Below are positions 16,904 through 25,235 of a DNA stretch of 64,000 nucleotides, one piece after another. The first letter of the stretch is position 1. Each line of letters starts with the position of its first letter. A program made the translations under genes and the position numbers. Source of the DNA: an uncultured Lachnospiraceae bacterium (GTDB lineage Bacteria > Bacillota > Clostridia > Lachnospirales > Lachnospiraceae); the NCBI GenBank assembly GCA_947630025.1, contig CANRFZ010000003.1:62001-126000 (forward strand), written 5' to 3'. The notes under the pieces were generated by a model, which made no database searches, was not told the DNA's origin, and saw only the letters and a program-made list of their open reading frames with translations.

Positions 16904-16933
16904 ATTGACGAGAATGGTTAGAATGGTTAGAAT
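16890..16933 (+). promoter_or_regulatory. Promoter with three 9-bp operator half-sites
   Basis: TTGACG (16905-16910), a 17-base spacer, TAGAAT (16928-16933). TTCTAACCA (16890-16898) is the exact inverse of TGGTTAGAA at 16915-16923, which is repeated immediately at 16924-16932 over the -10. The first half-site overlaps the end of the amidohydrolase gene. This suggests tight, probably auto-, regulation of the next gene. Confidence 0.65.
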
Positions 16934-16963
16934 AAGGGTAGAATAGATTTAGGAGGTGCTCCC

Positions 16964-18271
16964 ATGACATTTCAGGAAAGCGAAACGGTTGAACTAAAAG
17001 CAATCGTAGTGGAGGATATCAAAAAAGAAATTATTGCTTTTGCCAACGGCAAGGGCGGAAAGCTATATATTGGCGTCCGGAATGACGGAACCGTGTCGGG
17101 ACTGGATGACCCGGACCGCGCTTCCCTGCAGGTCAGCAATATGGTTCGGGATGCCATCAAACCGGACTTAACTATGTTTCTCCATTATGAAACCTTGACG
17201 GTAGGGGAAAAAAAAATCGTCGCTATCGATGTGCAGCAGGGGACGGAGCGGCCTTATTACATCGCCAAAAAAGGACTGCGTCCCGAAGGCGTCTATGTCC
17301 GTCAAGGATATTCTTCTGTACCGGCCACCAATGCGATGATCCGGCACATGATCAAAGAGACGGATGGGGATCACTTTGAGGAAATGCGGTCTATGGAGCA
17401 GGATTTAACCTTTGAGAGCGCCGGAAAAGAATTTGCAGACCGAAATATCCAGTTTGGTCAGGCTCAGATGAAAACACTGGGGATCATGACACAGGATGGG
17501 GTTTATACGAACCTAGGGCTGCTGCTCTCCGACCAGTGCGTGCATACGATCAAGGCGGCGGTTTTTGAGGGAACGAACCAGAACCAGTTCAAGGATCGAA
17601 AAGAATTTACCGGCTCATTGTTCCGGCAAATGGACGATGTGTATGATTTTATAGATTTTCGCAATCAAATCCATTCGTCTTTCGAAAAACTGCGCCGGAT
17701 CGATAGGCGTGACTACCCGGAGGCAGCTATCAGAGAATCGCTTTTAAACCTTCTGATCCATCGTGAATATGCTTTCCGTGCCAGCAGCTTTATCAGTATT
17801 TATACAGACAGGATTGAGTTTACTTCCATAGGCGGTCTGGTAAGCGGTGTGACCGTAAAAGATGTGACAATGGGAATATCTGTCTGTCGGAACGTAAAAC
17901 TGGCAAATATATTTTACCGCTTGGAGCTGATTGAAGCCTACGGCACCGGAATCCTGAAAATTATGGATGCCTATGAAGGGAGCGGGCTGATGCCGAAGAT
18001 CGAAACGTCCGATCATGCGTTCAAGATCATTCTTCCTAACCTGAACACAAAGACGGAAGGATCGTATAGCGAGGATTCTCGAAGCAGTACAGGAGAAGAA
18101 AAAGTGGTCGCTCTGGCCAAGGAACAGGGAAGTGTCACGAGAAAAGAGGTGGAAACGCTATTGGGTATTGGCCAGACGACAAGTGGACGGCTGCTAAAGC
18201 AAATGGTTGAAAATGGGCTGGTCGTCCGGAAAGGGAAAGGAAAGAATACCCACTATTGCCTTTCTAAATAA
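16964..18271 (+). CDS. AlbA_2 (Schlafen-like) putative transcriptional regulator, 435 aa
   Basis: The N-terminal AlbA_2 domain (about 4-120: ESETVELKAIVVEDIKKEII, FANGKGGKLYIGVRNDGTV) is followed by a GHKL-like ATP-binding C-terminal domain (RESLLNLLIHREY, ELIEAYGTGILKIMDAYE) and a winged helix (about 380-435, VTRKEVETLLGIGQTTSGRL). This is the architecture often annotated as RecG-like or divergent AAA regulators. The molecular role is poorly known; a ligand- or ATP-sensing regulator and a defence role are both possible. AGGAGG precedes ATG 16964. The operator-rich promoter suggests autoregulation. Confidence 0.85.
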   Translation: MTFQESETVELKAIVVEDIKKEIIAFANGKGGKLYIGVRNDGTVSGLDDPDRASLQVSNMVRDAIKPDLTMFLHYETLTVGEKKIVAIDVQQGTERPYYIAKKGLRPEGVYVRQGYSSVPATNAMIRHMIKETDGDHFEEMRSMEQDLTFESAGKEFADRNIQFGQAQMKTLGIMTQDGVYTNLGLLLSDQCVHTIKAAVFEGTNQNQFKDRKEFTGSLFRQMDDVYDFIDFRNQIHSSFEKLRRIDRRDYPEAAIRESLLNLLIHREYAFRASSFISIYTDRIEFTSIGGLVSGVTVKDVTMGISVCRNVKLANIFYRLELIEAYGTGILKIMDAYEGSGLMPKIETSDHAFKIILPNLNTKTEGSYSEDSRSSTGEEKVVALAKEQGSVTRKEVETLLGIGQTTSGRLLKQMVENGLVVRKGKGKNTHYCLSK

Positions 18272-18382
18272 ATGAAAGCCGCGGACTTATTTATGAAATT
18301 TATGAAAAACGCTGAGGAAAGAGAAAAGAAAAAGAACTGAAAACACCCCAAAACCGGGGAAAAATGATAGGAGGAAACAGAC

Positions 18383-18859
18383 ATGAGTAAAACATTGGTA
18401 GCTTATTTTTCGGCAAGCGGGACGACCGCAAAGGCAGCAAAGAATCTTGCAGAGGCAGCAGGCGCGGATCTGTATGAGATTAAGCCCGCCGTGCCTTACA
18501 CGCAGGCGGACTTAAACTGGATGGATAAGAAGTCACGCAGCTCTGTGGAGATGAATGACAAATCCAGCCGTCCGGCGCTGGCGGACAAGGACGCCAATAT
18601 CGCTGCATATGACACGATTCTGCTGGGCTTCCCCATCTGGTGGTATGTGGCGCCGACGATCATCAACAGTTTTCTGGAAAGTTATGATTTTTCCGGCAAG
18701 AAGATCGTATTGTTCGCCACCTCCGGCGGCAGCGGGTTTGGAAAAGCCGTGGACGGATTAAAAGGCTCGGTAGCGGCTGATACGGTGATTACAGAAGGCA
18801 GGCTGCTAAACGGTAATCCTTCCATAGATGAATTGAAAGCGTGGGTGAATACGTTATGA
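18383..18859 (+). CDS. Flavodoxin, 158 aa
   Basis: FMN-binding electron carrier. The phosphate loop FSASGTTAKAAK (about 10-21) and the FMN-contact stretches GFPIWWYVAPTI and ATSGGSGFGKAVDGL are intact, and the length is normal for the family. The 111-base gap upstream carries a CCCC/GGGG mini-hairpin and a good AGGAGG. Confidence 0.94.
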   Translation: MSKTLVAYFSASGTTAKAAKNLAEAAGADLYEIKPAVPYTQADLNWMDKKSRSSVEMNDKSSRPALADKDANIAAYDTILLGFPIWWYVAPTIINSFLESYDFSGKKIVLFATSGGSGFGKAVDGLKGSVAADTVITEGRLLNGNPSIDELKAWVNTL

Positions 18860-18918
18860 CACTCCTGCTATTTACAGGCGGCTTACGATCTCGGCAGAAA
18901 CGGTTAAACCAGAATATC

Positions 18919-18977
18919 ATTCCGCTTTCTCAGGCTTTTCTTTTTCTGGCGGAATAACTGTCAGAAAAGGAAAAGCC
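18919..18977. terminator. Two overlapping inverted repeats after the flavodoxin
   Basis: ATTCCGC (18919-18925) pairs with GCGGAAT (18949-18955). GGCTTTTCTTTTTCTG (18933-18948) pairs with CAGAAAAGGAAAAGCC (18962-18977) with one mismatch region. The two cannot form together. Neither has a long T-run on the plus strand, so termination is only likely. Confidence 0.45.
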
Positions 18978-19024
18978 GCGGCACGGATAATACACGAAAC
19001 CGACCGTTCATGTCATTTCTAAAA

Positions 19025-19053
19025 TTGCAGCGTGATTCCTGCCGATATATAAT
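19025..19053 (+). promoter_or_regulatory. Promoter of the LytTR/histidine kinase operon
   Basis: TTGCAG (19025-19030), a 17-base spacer and a consensus TATAAT (19048-19053), about 30 bases before the start codon. Confidence 0.6.
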
Positions 19054-19087
19054 TAAGAATGAGAAATCAATAAGGCAGGTGGCGGGA

Positions 19088-19804
19088 ATGATAGCGGTTG
19101 CCGTATGTGATGATGAAATCATTGACGGATGCAATCTTGTCAGAGCAATAAAAGAGATTTTAAACGATATGGAGGTTGCCTATACGGTAAGGTTGTTTCA
19201 GGCAGGGAGGGATCTGTTAAAAGCGATAGAAAAATTCGACCTTGTTTTTCTGGATATTATGATGGGTGATATGGATGGAATGACGACGGCCCAGATGCTG
19301 AGAAAAAGCAGTTTTGACAAGATGATCGTTTTTATATCGTCCAGCAGAAAGTTTGTGATGGATGCCTTTGAAGTAGAGGCGTTTCATTATCTCATAAAGC
19401 CGGTGGATCGTATCAAACTGAAACACACGATAAAACGGGCTTTGATGAAATTAGAAAGTACCTCAGAGGACTTTATCATTATCAATAAGGAGCGCCAGAA
19501 TAAGAAGATACAGTTAAGCGATATTTACTATTTTGAAATCAGGGGACGGGTTGTTTCCGTACATAGCAAAAACGGCATATTTGATTATTATGGTCAGATG
19601 AGCGCATTAGAGCATGATTTAAAGGATAAAGGTTTCTTCAGATGTCATAAAAGTTTTCTGATCAATCTGAAATATGCAGATACTTACGATCATGCAGAGG
19701 TTATGCTTGATAACGGAGAAAAGATCACGATAGCAAAGAGACGGTATAAAGTATTTTGCCTGGAGACGCTGGCATATATGAAAAAAGTCGGAGGCGGCAT
19801 ATAA
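19088..19804 (+). CDS. LytTR-family response regulator (AgrA-like), 238 aa
   Basis: Receiver domain (about 1-120) with VCDDE acidic residues, phospho-acceptor Asp in LVFLDIMMGDMDG, and the KPVD lysine, followed by a LytTR DNA-binding domain (about 135-235: IIINKERQNKKIQLSDIYYF, FRCHKSFLINLKYADTYD, ITIAKRRYK). ATG 19088 follows a GGTGGCGGG element; the frame is open to 19010 without a better start. Its stop overlaps the kinase start (TAATG), so the pair is translationally coupled. Confidence 0.93.
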   Translation: MIAVAVCDDEIIDGCNLVRAIKEILNDMEVAYTVRLFQAGRDLLKAIEKFDLVFLDIMMGDMDGMTTAQMLRKSSFDKMIVFISSSRKFVMDAFEVEAFHYLIKPVDRIKLKHTIKRALMKLESTSEDFIIINKERQNKKIQLSDIYYFEIRGRVVSVHSKNGIFDYYGQMSALEHDLKDKGFFRCHKSFLINLKYADTYDHAEVMLDNGEKITIAKRRYKVFCLETLAYMKKVGGGI

Positions 19805-21150
19805 TGGGCGGATTTTTCGTGTTTTTGCTATGTTATATGTGGTATATTTTATCACTATATCGTTTTTGTGAGCAATATTTAAACGGTTTTAAAATAGATA
19901 AAAAAATATTTGTGCTTCTGCTGCTTGTGATTGAGGCGGCTGCCGGCTTAAACGGCAGTGTCGGCTTTCCTTATATTTTGAGCGCCATATTGCACCATCT
20001 ATTATTTACAGGATTGTTTTTGACAGCCGTTTCGGATACTGTCATGAAGAAGATTTTTGCGGCGTTTGTATTGATTGCCGTTAGGACTCTCGCATGGAAT
20101 TTTGGCTGCTCCTTTTTTTCCTGTCTTGTATTGATTCTCCAAAAACAGATAACAGGCGGGCAGATGATTTCTATAGAGCCGCGGCTGGATGTCGTGATTG
20201 GAGCTGCCGCTTATATTCCGGTCATTCTGGCACAAAATTTATTATTAAGGAAAAAGATGGATTCGGTGTTTGATTCCAAAATAAACAGCTGGTATCTCAT
20301 GACGTCTGTCCTGTTGATCTGCATGGTTGCAGTAGTGGATATTGCCAACTGGGGAGCGGCCAACGGAATTATGGTAGTATCACATATGGCCAGCGCAGCA
20401 GGCGGAAGCCTGTATTACGACCAGATTTTCAGTCATATCGAAATATGTATCCTGTCCGTTTTAACAGCGTGTATTGCGGGCGGGTTTGTTTTTTTTATGA
20501 ATAAGGTTTCTATCGAACAGAGGCAAAAGGAATGGTATCATTCACAGATCCATTTTTATAAAATGCTGAACGAGCAGTATTCACAGATGGAGCGCCTGCG
20601 CCATGACATGAAAAATCATGTGCTTTCTCTATATGGTCTATGGAAAGGCGGAGAATGGGATAAAATGGGAAATTATCTGGAGACGATGACAGAAAGAGGA
20701 AACATCGATACCGGAGATGAAGCAACGGGCAGCAAGGCGGTGGACGCTTTGCTATATGAGAAAAAGCAGCAGGCAAAGCAAAAAAACATATCCTTTGCAT
20801 CGGATGTAATCATTCCAAAGGAATGTACGGTCAATGAATTTGATTTATGCGTTCTGTTTGGCAATATTTTGGATAATGCGTTAAAGGAATGTAGCAGGAT
20901 GGACGAATGCCATTCTCCATTTATCAATATGACGTCGTATCAGGTGAAAAAATGTCTGTTGATTTCCGCAAGCAACAGTACTGTTATGAAGAACCAAAAA
21001 GAAATGAAAAAAGGTACCGGCTATTTGAATATCGAAGATGCAATTCGTAAATATCATGGAACATTTCAGACCAAAGTGAAGGACGGCAGATTTGAAATAG
21101 ATGTTCTGCTGCCATTTTCTGACGGATGTGACACCAAACAGACCATTTGA
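19804..21150 (+). CDS. GHKL sensor histidine kinase (AgrC-like), 448 aa
   Basis: About six N-terminal membrane segments (residues 1-235), a short coiled linker, the phospho-acceptor region RLRHDMKNHVLSLYGL (His near 270) and a GHKL ATPase domain with N-box LFGNILDNALKEC and glycine-rich KGTGYLNIEDAI. This matches kinases that sense cyclic peptides. No agrB or agrD-like gene is seen on either side, so the signal is unknown and the pair may be an orphan. Confidence 0.9.
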   Translation: MGGFFVFLLCYMWYILSLYRFCEQYLNGFKIDKKIFVLLLLVIEAAAGLNGSVGFPYILSAILHHLLFTGLFLTAVSDTVMKKIFAAFVLIAVRTLAWNFGCSFFSCLVLILQKQITGGQMISIEPRLDVVIGAAAYIPVILAQNLLLRKKMDSVFDSKINSWYLMTSVLLICMVAVVDIANWGAANGIMVVSHMASAAGGSLYYDQIFSHIEICILSVLTACIAGGFVFFMNKVSIEQRQKEWYHSQIHFYKMLNEQYSQMERLRHDMKNHVLSLYGLWKGGEWDKMGNYLETMTERGNIDTGDEATGSKAVDALLYEKKQQAKQKNISFASDVIIPKECTVNEFDLCVLFGNILDNALKECSRMDECHSPFINMTSYQVKKCLLISASNSTVMKNQKEMKKGTGYLNIEDAIRKYHGTFQTKVKDGRFEIDVLLPFSDGCDTKQTI

Positions 21151-21208
21151 TACAAAATGATGAAGATCTGTCAGAAAGTGACGAAATAATTCATAGATGA
21201 TATAATAA

Positions 21209-21321
21209 GCGCAGATTCCGCAATCTGCGCTACGAGAATCCCTACGGGATTCTCCCAGAATGATTTACGTTACTGGCATCAGAGATTGTGATATACTAAG
21301 CGCAGGCTCAGCAGTCTGCTA
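21209..21321. repeat. Double-hairpin repeat, one full unit and a partial second
   Basis: Hairpin 1 AGCGCAGATTCCGCAATCTG, hairpin 2 GAGAATCCCTACGGGATTCT, then the tail CCAGAATGATTTACGTTACT, followed by a start of a second unit (GCGCAGGCTCAGCAGTCTGC). It belongs to the same family as 15234-15430. The tail region supplies TTACTG-16-TATACT (21270-21297), a plausible promoter for the gene at 21350. Confidence 0.75.
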
Positions 21322-21349
21322 TACAAAGTATTTTTAAGGAGGCGGCGGA

Positions 21350-21868
21350 ATGAATACGAAAACAATGGAAGGGCTCGTGGGAGCAGGAATAAATATGGAA
21401 ATGGTAAATACGCCTTTTCGTGTCTATAAGCAAGCAAGACTCGAAGGCGATACGGAGACCATGGAACGGTCAATGGGATATATGAATGATTTTTCGGAAA
21501 AAGCAGAGTCGTATCAAACAAAAGCTGACGAAGGAATGAAAGAAGACGCAAAAGAAGCAAGGGAAAAAGCTGAGCTGGAACGCAAAAAGGCAGTGGAAAA
21601 ACGCAGACAAGAACGTGAAGATGTAGAGAAAAAGCTGGAAGAAAACAGAGCTAAAACCGCAGAGAGTAAAATGGATTCGGTTGAAATCAGCGAGGATGGC
21701 AAGATGCTGCAAAAAGAAGCTGCAACAGAGGAAACGGTGGATGCAGAAGCGTCAAGCAAAAAGACTGCGGCGCGAGAACCGGTTACCTATGTAAAGGTAG
21801 ATGTCGACATTGTGGAAACTGCACCAATAAAAGAAATGAAAGGTACGTCAGTAGATTGTTCGGTATGA
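21350..21868 (+). CDS. Uncharacterised charged coiled-coil protein, 172 aa
   Basis: No recognised domain. Residues about 50-105 are a long Lys/Glu/Arg-rich coiled coil (KEAREKAELERKKAVEKRRQ), followed by an acidic linker and a hydrophobic-alternating end (VTYVKVDVDIVE). There is no signal peptide, membrane segment or lipoyl motif. AAGGAGG precedes the ATG. Its TGA overlaps the next gene's ATG (ATGA), which suggests translational coupling to the macrodomain gene. Base composition is more A-rich than the GC-rich macrodomain gene, so the junction could also be recent. Confidence 0.7.
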   Translation: MNTKTMEGLVGAGINMEMVNTPFRVYKQARLEGDTETMERSMGYMNDFSEKAESYQTKADEGMKEDAKEAREKAELERKKAVEKRRQEREDVEKKLEENRAKTAESKMDSVEISEDGKMLQKEAATEETVDAEASSKKTAAREPVTYVKVDVDIVETAPIKEMKGTSVDCSV

Positions 21869-22644
21869 CACAGAAAGAAAAAAGAGAATTTCTCATTCAA
21901 AAGTTAATGGACGAGCAGCCCCGGTATCGGGATATGCAGATTCCGTCGGGCGAGGCGGAGCAGAAAACGCTGCTGCGCTCTCTGATGAACGTCCGCCCGC
22001 CCCTGCCTGCCGGCGAGGATTTTCTGGCGGTGCAGGACGCATATCTGCGGGAGGAAACTGCCCGGAAAGGCGTTACGGATATCGCCGATCTTGCGCCCAT
22101 GGAACCGGGGATCTACCTCTGGCAGGGAGATATTACTACGCTGAAATGCGGCGCCATTGTGAACGCCGCCAATAGCGGCATGACCGGCTGCTATGTTCCT
22201 TGTCACGGCTGCATCGATAATGTGATCCACACCTATGCCGGAGTGCAGCTTAGGCTGGCCTGTGCCGAAATCATGGAAACGCAGGGGCATGAGGAACCCA
22301 CCGGGCAGGCCAAACTCACGCCCGCCTACAATCTGCCCTGCGATTATGTCCTCCATACCGTCGGCCCGATCATATACGGCAGCGTGACCGCCAAAGACCG
22401 GGAGCTGCTTGCCTCCTGCTATCGTTCCTGTCTGGAACTGGCGCGGCAGAACGGAATCGCGAGCGTGGCATTCTGCTGCATTTCCACCGGGGAATTTCAT
22501 TTCCCAAATGAAGAAGCCGCCAAAATCGCCGTGGACACGGTGCGGCAATACAGAGGGAACACGGAGGTGATCTTCAATGTTTTCAAGGACGTCGATAACC
22601 AAATCTACCGCGCGCTCCTCGGACGCGCCGACTACATCGGATAG
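21865..22644 (+). CDS. Zinc-dependent macrodomain ADP-ribosyl hydrolase, 259 aa
   Basis: Removes ADP-ribose from modified proteins; the zinc-containing macrodomains are found with class M sirtuins. The macrodomain core begins near residue 83: YLWQGDITTLKCGAIVNAAN, then the zinc signature VPCHGCIDN (Cys113, His114, Cys116), and CCISTGEFHFPNEEAA as the ribose-binding loop. An 80-residue helical N-terminal extension matches the family. ATG 21865 overlaps the upstream stop; it lacks a good ribosome binding site and probably depends on coupling. It overlaps the sirtuin gene by 68 bases. Confidence 0.93.
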   Translation: MTQKEKREFLIQKLMDEQPRYRDMQIPSGEAEQKTLLRSLMNVRPPLPAGEDFLAVQDAYLREETARKGVTDIADLAPMEPGIYLWQGDITTLKCGAIVNAANSGMTGCYVPCHGCIDNVIHTYAGVQLRLACAEIMETQGHEEPTGQAKLTPAYNLPCDYVLHTVGPIIYGSVTAKDRELLASCYRSCLELARQNGIASVAFCCISTGEFHFPNEEAAKIAVDTVRQYRGNTEVIFNVFKDVDNQIYRALLGRADYIG

Positions 22645-23503
22645 CATAAGACGGCTCCGGGACGCGCTGGACAGTGCGGATGCCGTCGTAATCGGCGCAG
22701 GGGCGGGATTGTCTGCTTCTGCAGGATTTACCTATACCGGAGAACGGTTTCGGCGGCACTTCTCCGATTTTGCCGACAAATACGGCTTTTCCGATATGTA
22801 TTCCGGCGGGTTTTACCCATATCCTTCGCCGGAAGAATACTGGGCCTATTGGAGCCGGTATATTTTTATTAACCGCTATACAGACGCGCCGAAACCGGTT
22901 TACAACGATCTGCTGGCACTGGTTCAGGGCAAGGACTACTTTGTAATCACCACAAATGTGGATCACTGTTTCCAAAAAGCAGGTTTTGACAAAAAGCGCC
23001 TTTTCTACACGCAGGGTGACTACGGCCTGTTTCAATGCTCCGGGCCCTGCCGACAGGAAACCTTTGACAACGAGGACACGATCCGGCGGATGCGGGAGCG
23101 GCAGAAAGATATGCGGATTCCTTCTGATCTGCTTCCCGTATGTCCGCACTGCGGCAAACCCCTGACAATGAATCTGCGCGCTGACGATCAATTTGTGGAG
23201 GACGAAGGCTGGCACCGGGCTGCAGAGCGGTACGAAAACTTCCTGCGGACGAGGGAAAGTCAAAGAATCCTGTTTCTGGAGCTGGGTGTCGGCTACAACA
23301 CGCCCGGCATCATTAAATATCCGTTCTGGCGTATGACCGCCCAGAATCAGGCGGCGACCTATGCGTGCGTGAACTACGGAGATGCGTCCTGCCCGGAGGA
23401 GATCGCGGAGCAGAGCATCTGTATTAAGGGGGATATTGGTGAGGTTGTAAGTACGCTGCTCGATGACGCAGACTGTTCACCTGGCAATCTCCCAGACGCA
23501 TAA
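22577..23503 (+). CDS. Class M sirtuin (SirTM), NAD-dependent ADP-ribosyltransferase
   Basis: SirTM proteins use NAD to ADP-ribosylate a partner, classically the lipoylated GcvH-like protein, rather than deacetylate. Rossmann motif IGAGAGLSASAG (39-50), the TTNVDH motif (125-130) where deacetylases have TQNIDG, and four zinc cysteines (154, 158, 189, 192) are present. The start at 22577 has a strong GGAGGTGA site inside the macrodomain gene. Unlike the described operons, no GcvH-L or LplA2 gene is adjacent. A second, partial copy of its 3' end lies at 25236-25371, beyond HipBA. Confidence 0.9.
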   Translation: MFSRTSITKSTARSSDAPTTSDSIRRLRDALDSADAVVIGAGAGLSASAGFTYTGERFRRHFSDFADKYGFSDMYSGGFYPYPSPEEYWAYWSRYIFINRYTDAPKPVYNDLLALVQGKDYFVITTNVDHCFQKAGFDKKRLFYTQGDYGLFQCSGPCRQETFDNEDTIRRMRERQKDMRIPSDLLPVCPHCGKPLTMNLRADDQFVEDEGWHRAAERYENFLRTRESQRILFLELGVGYNTPGIIKYPFWRMTAQNQAATYACVNYGDASCPEEIAEQSICIKGDIGEVVSTLLDDADCSPGNLPDA

Positions 23504-23514
23504 ATAATTCGTCA

Positions 23515-23559
23515 TTATTGACTAATTATATGATTATATGATATAATAATCGTCAATAA
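23515..23559 (+). promoter_or_regulatory. hipBA promoter and operator
   Basis: TTGACT (23518-23523), an 18-base spacer, TATAAT (23542-23547). TTATTGAC (23515-23522) and GTCAATAA (23552-23559) form a perfect inverted repeat bracketing the promoter, and ATTATATG is repeated at 23525 and 23533. This is consistent with HipB autorepression. Confidence 0.7.
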
Positions 23560-23582
23560 AGGCAAATTAGGAGAATGGAATC

Positions 23583-23930
23583 ATGAGAATATCAGGAGAG
23601 GAAAATAACACATTCCTTTTGAGGGAGATCGGAGAAAGGATTAGGGATATCAGAATAGCGGTTCCGCTGACGCAGAAGGAAATGGCTGAAAAGGCAGGTG
23701 TATCACCGCGGACAGTTGAACGGATTGAAAACGGTGAAAATGTTAAAATAGAGAATCTGTTGAATATTCTGCGGACACTTGGTCTGCTGGAAAACCTAAA
23801 TATCCTGATTCCGGAACAGGAAATTCCCCCGTCTGTTTTGATTGATCGTGGAAAGAAACGGGTAAGGGCCGTTTCGCAGAAACTGGAGAATGCAAAAGAC
23901 AGTGAATGGAAATGGGGGGATGAAGCTTGA
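23583..23930 (+). CDS. hipB: HipB-like antitoxin (Xre family), 115 aa
   Basis: DNA-binding antitoxin and autorepressor. The helix-turn-helix spans about residues 11-72 (LREIGERIRDIRIAVPLTQK, AGVSPRTVERIENGENVKIE), with a basic C-terminal tail. The stop overlaps the HipA start (TTGA). GGAG lies nine bases before the ATG. Confidence 0.88.
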   Translation: MRISGEENNTFLLREIGERIRDIRIAVPLTQKEMAEKAGVSPRTVERIENGENVKIENLLNILRTLGLLENLNILIPEQEIPPSVLIDRGKKRVRAVSQKLENAKDSEWKWGDEA

Positions 23931-25216
23931 TTGCGGCGGAAGTATATTTGTGGGGAACACGAATCGGTGTGGTATTACAGAAACGGATGGATGCTATCCC
24001 CAGATTCAATTATGACAGGAATTTTATCAGAAGCGGGATACAGGTCTCTCCGCTTGTGATGCCGCTATCAGATCGAGTTTATTCTTTCCCGGCGTTAAAT
24101 ATTGAGACATTTCACGGACTTCCGGGACTTTTGGCGGATTCACTGCCGGATAAGTTCGGGACCAAACTGATTGAAAGATATCTGATGGATCAGGGAAGAA
24201 AAATATCTGACTTTTCATCTGTAGAACGCCTGTGTTATGTCGGGAATCGCGGAATGGGAGCGTTGGAATATGTCCCGGACAGAAATTATGTGGACGCGGC
24301 TGACCGATCGGTGGATATCAACGCTTTGGTGCAGCTGGCATCCGATATCCTCGCAGAGAGGAAGTCTGTCCATGTGGACGGCAGCGGGCAGGTGATGGAA
24401 CAGATCATAAAAATCGGAACATCAGCGGGAGGCGCCCGGGCAAAGGCTATTGTTGCATGGAATGAAACGACAAATGATATCCGTTCCGGACAGATTGAGG
24501 CGGGCAACGGATATCATTACTGGCTGATTAAATTTGATGGGGTAGAAAACAACAAAGATAAAGGGGATAAAGCTGACGGGCCTGCCTACACCCGGATTGA
24601 ATATGCGTATTATCTGATGGCAAAAGCAGCAGGAATCGCGATGAATGACTGCCGACTTTACAGAGAAAATGGAAATTACCACTTTATGACGAAAAGATTT
24701 GATAGGGAATCGGATTTAGGCAGGAAGATTCATATGCAGTCGCTGGGGGCAATCGCGCATTATGACTTCAATATGCCGGGCACACACAGTTATGAACAGG
24801 CAGCGGATGTGATATACCGGCTGGGGATGGGACAAAAAGACATTGAACAGCTATTTCGCAGAATGGTTTTTAATATCGCAGCGCGGAATCAGGATGACCA
24901 TGTGAAAAACATTTCATTTTTGATGGATCGAAACGGTATATGGAGTCTTGCGCCTGCCTATGATGTGACATATGCTTATGATCGGACAAATCACTGGCTT
25001 TCCAAGCATCAGATGAGTGTGAATGGGAAATTGGAAAATATCACCATGGATGATGTGCTTTCCTGCGGTAAGAGGATGAATATCAGCAAAAATAAGATCA
25101 GGAAGATTACGGAAGAAGTAAATGCGGCCGTAGGGCGGTGGCAAATATTTGCGGAGAATGCATTTCTGAATGAGCAGACCTATCTGGAAGTATCTCAAAA
25201 TCATGTTTTGTTGTAG
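23927..25216 (+). CDS. hipA: HipA-like serine/threonine kinase toxin, 429 aa
   Basis: HipA kinases phosphorylate targets such as glutamyl-tRNA synthetase and cause growth arrest. Present are the phosphate-loop motif IGTSAGGARAKA (163-174), which carries the autophosphorylated serine in the family, the catalytic RNQDDHVKN (Asp323) and the metal-binding APAYDVT (Asp346), so it looks active. The start is TTG at 23927, overlapping the HipB stop. The cassette 23515-25216 sits between the SirTM end and a diverged duplicate of that end. Confidence 0.92.
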   Translation: MIAAEVYLWGTRIGVVLQKRMDAIPRFNYDRNFIRSGIQVSPLVMPLSDRVYSFPALNIETFHGLPGLLADSLPDKFGTKLIERYLMDQGRKISDFSSVERLCYVGNRGMGALEYVPDRNYVDAADRSVDINALVQLASDILAERKSVHVDGSGQVMEQIIKIGTSAGGARAKAIVAWNETTNDIRSGQIEAGNGYHYWLIKFDGVENNKDKGDKADGPAYTRIEYAYYLMAKAAGIAMNDCRLYRENGNYHFMTKRFDRESDLGRKIHMQSLGAIAHYDFNMPGTHSYEQAADVIYRLGMGQKDIEQLFRRMVFNIAARNQDDHVKNISFLMDRNGIWSLAPAYDVTYAYDRTNHWLSKHQMSVNGKLENITMDDVLSCGKRMNISKNKIRKITEEVNAAVGRWQIFAENAFLNEQTYLEVSQNHVLL

Positions 25217-25235
25217 AGGAACGCGAGGGGTATGA

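Noticed and set aside
21865-23503. Toxic NADase or phage-defence sirtuin (ThsA/DSR-like)
   Set aside because: The protein has the SirTM zinc cysteines and the adjacent zinc macrodomain typical of the ADP-ribosylation pair, not the fused domains of defence sirtuins.
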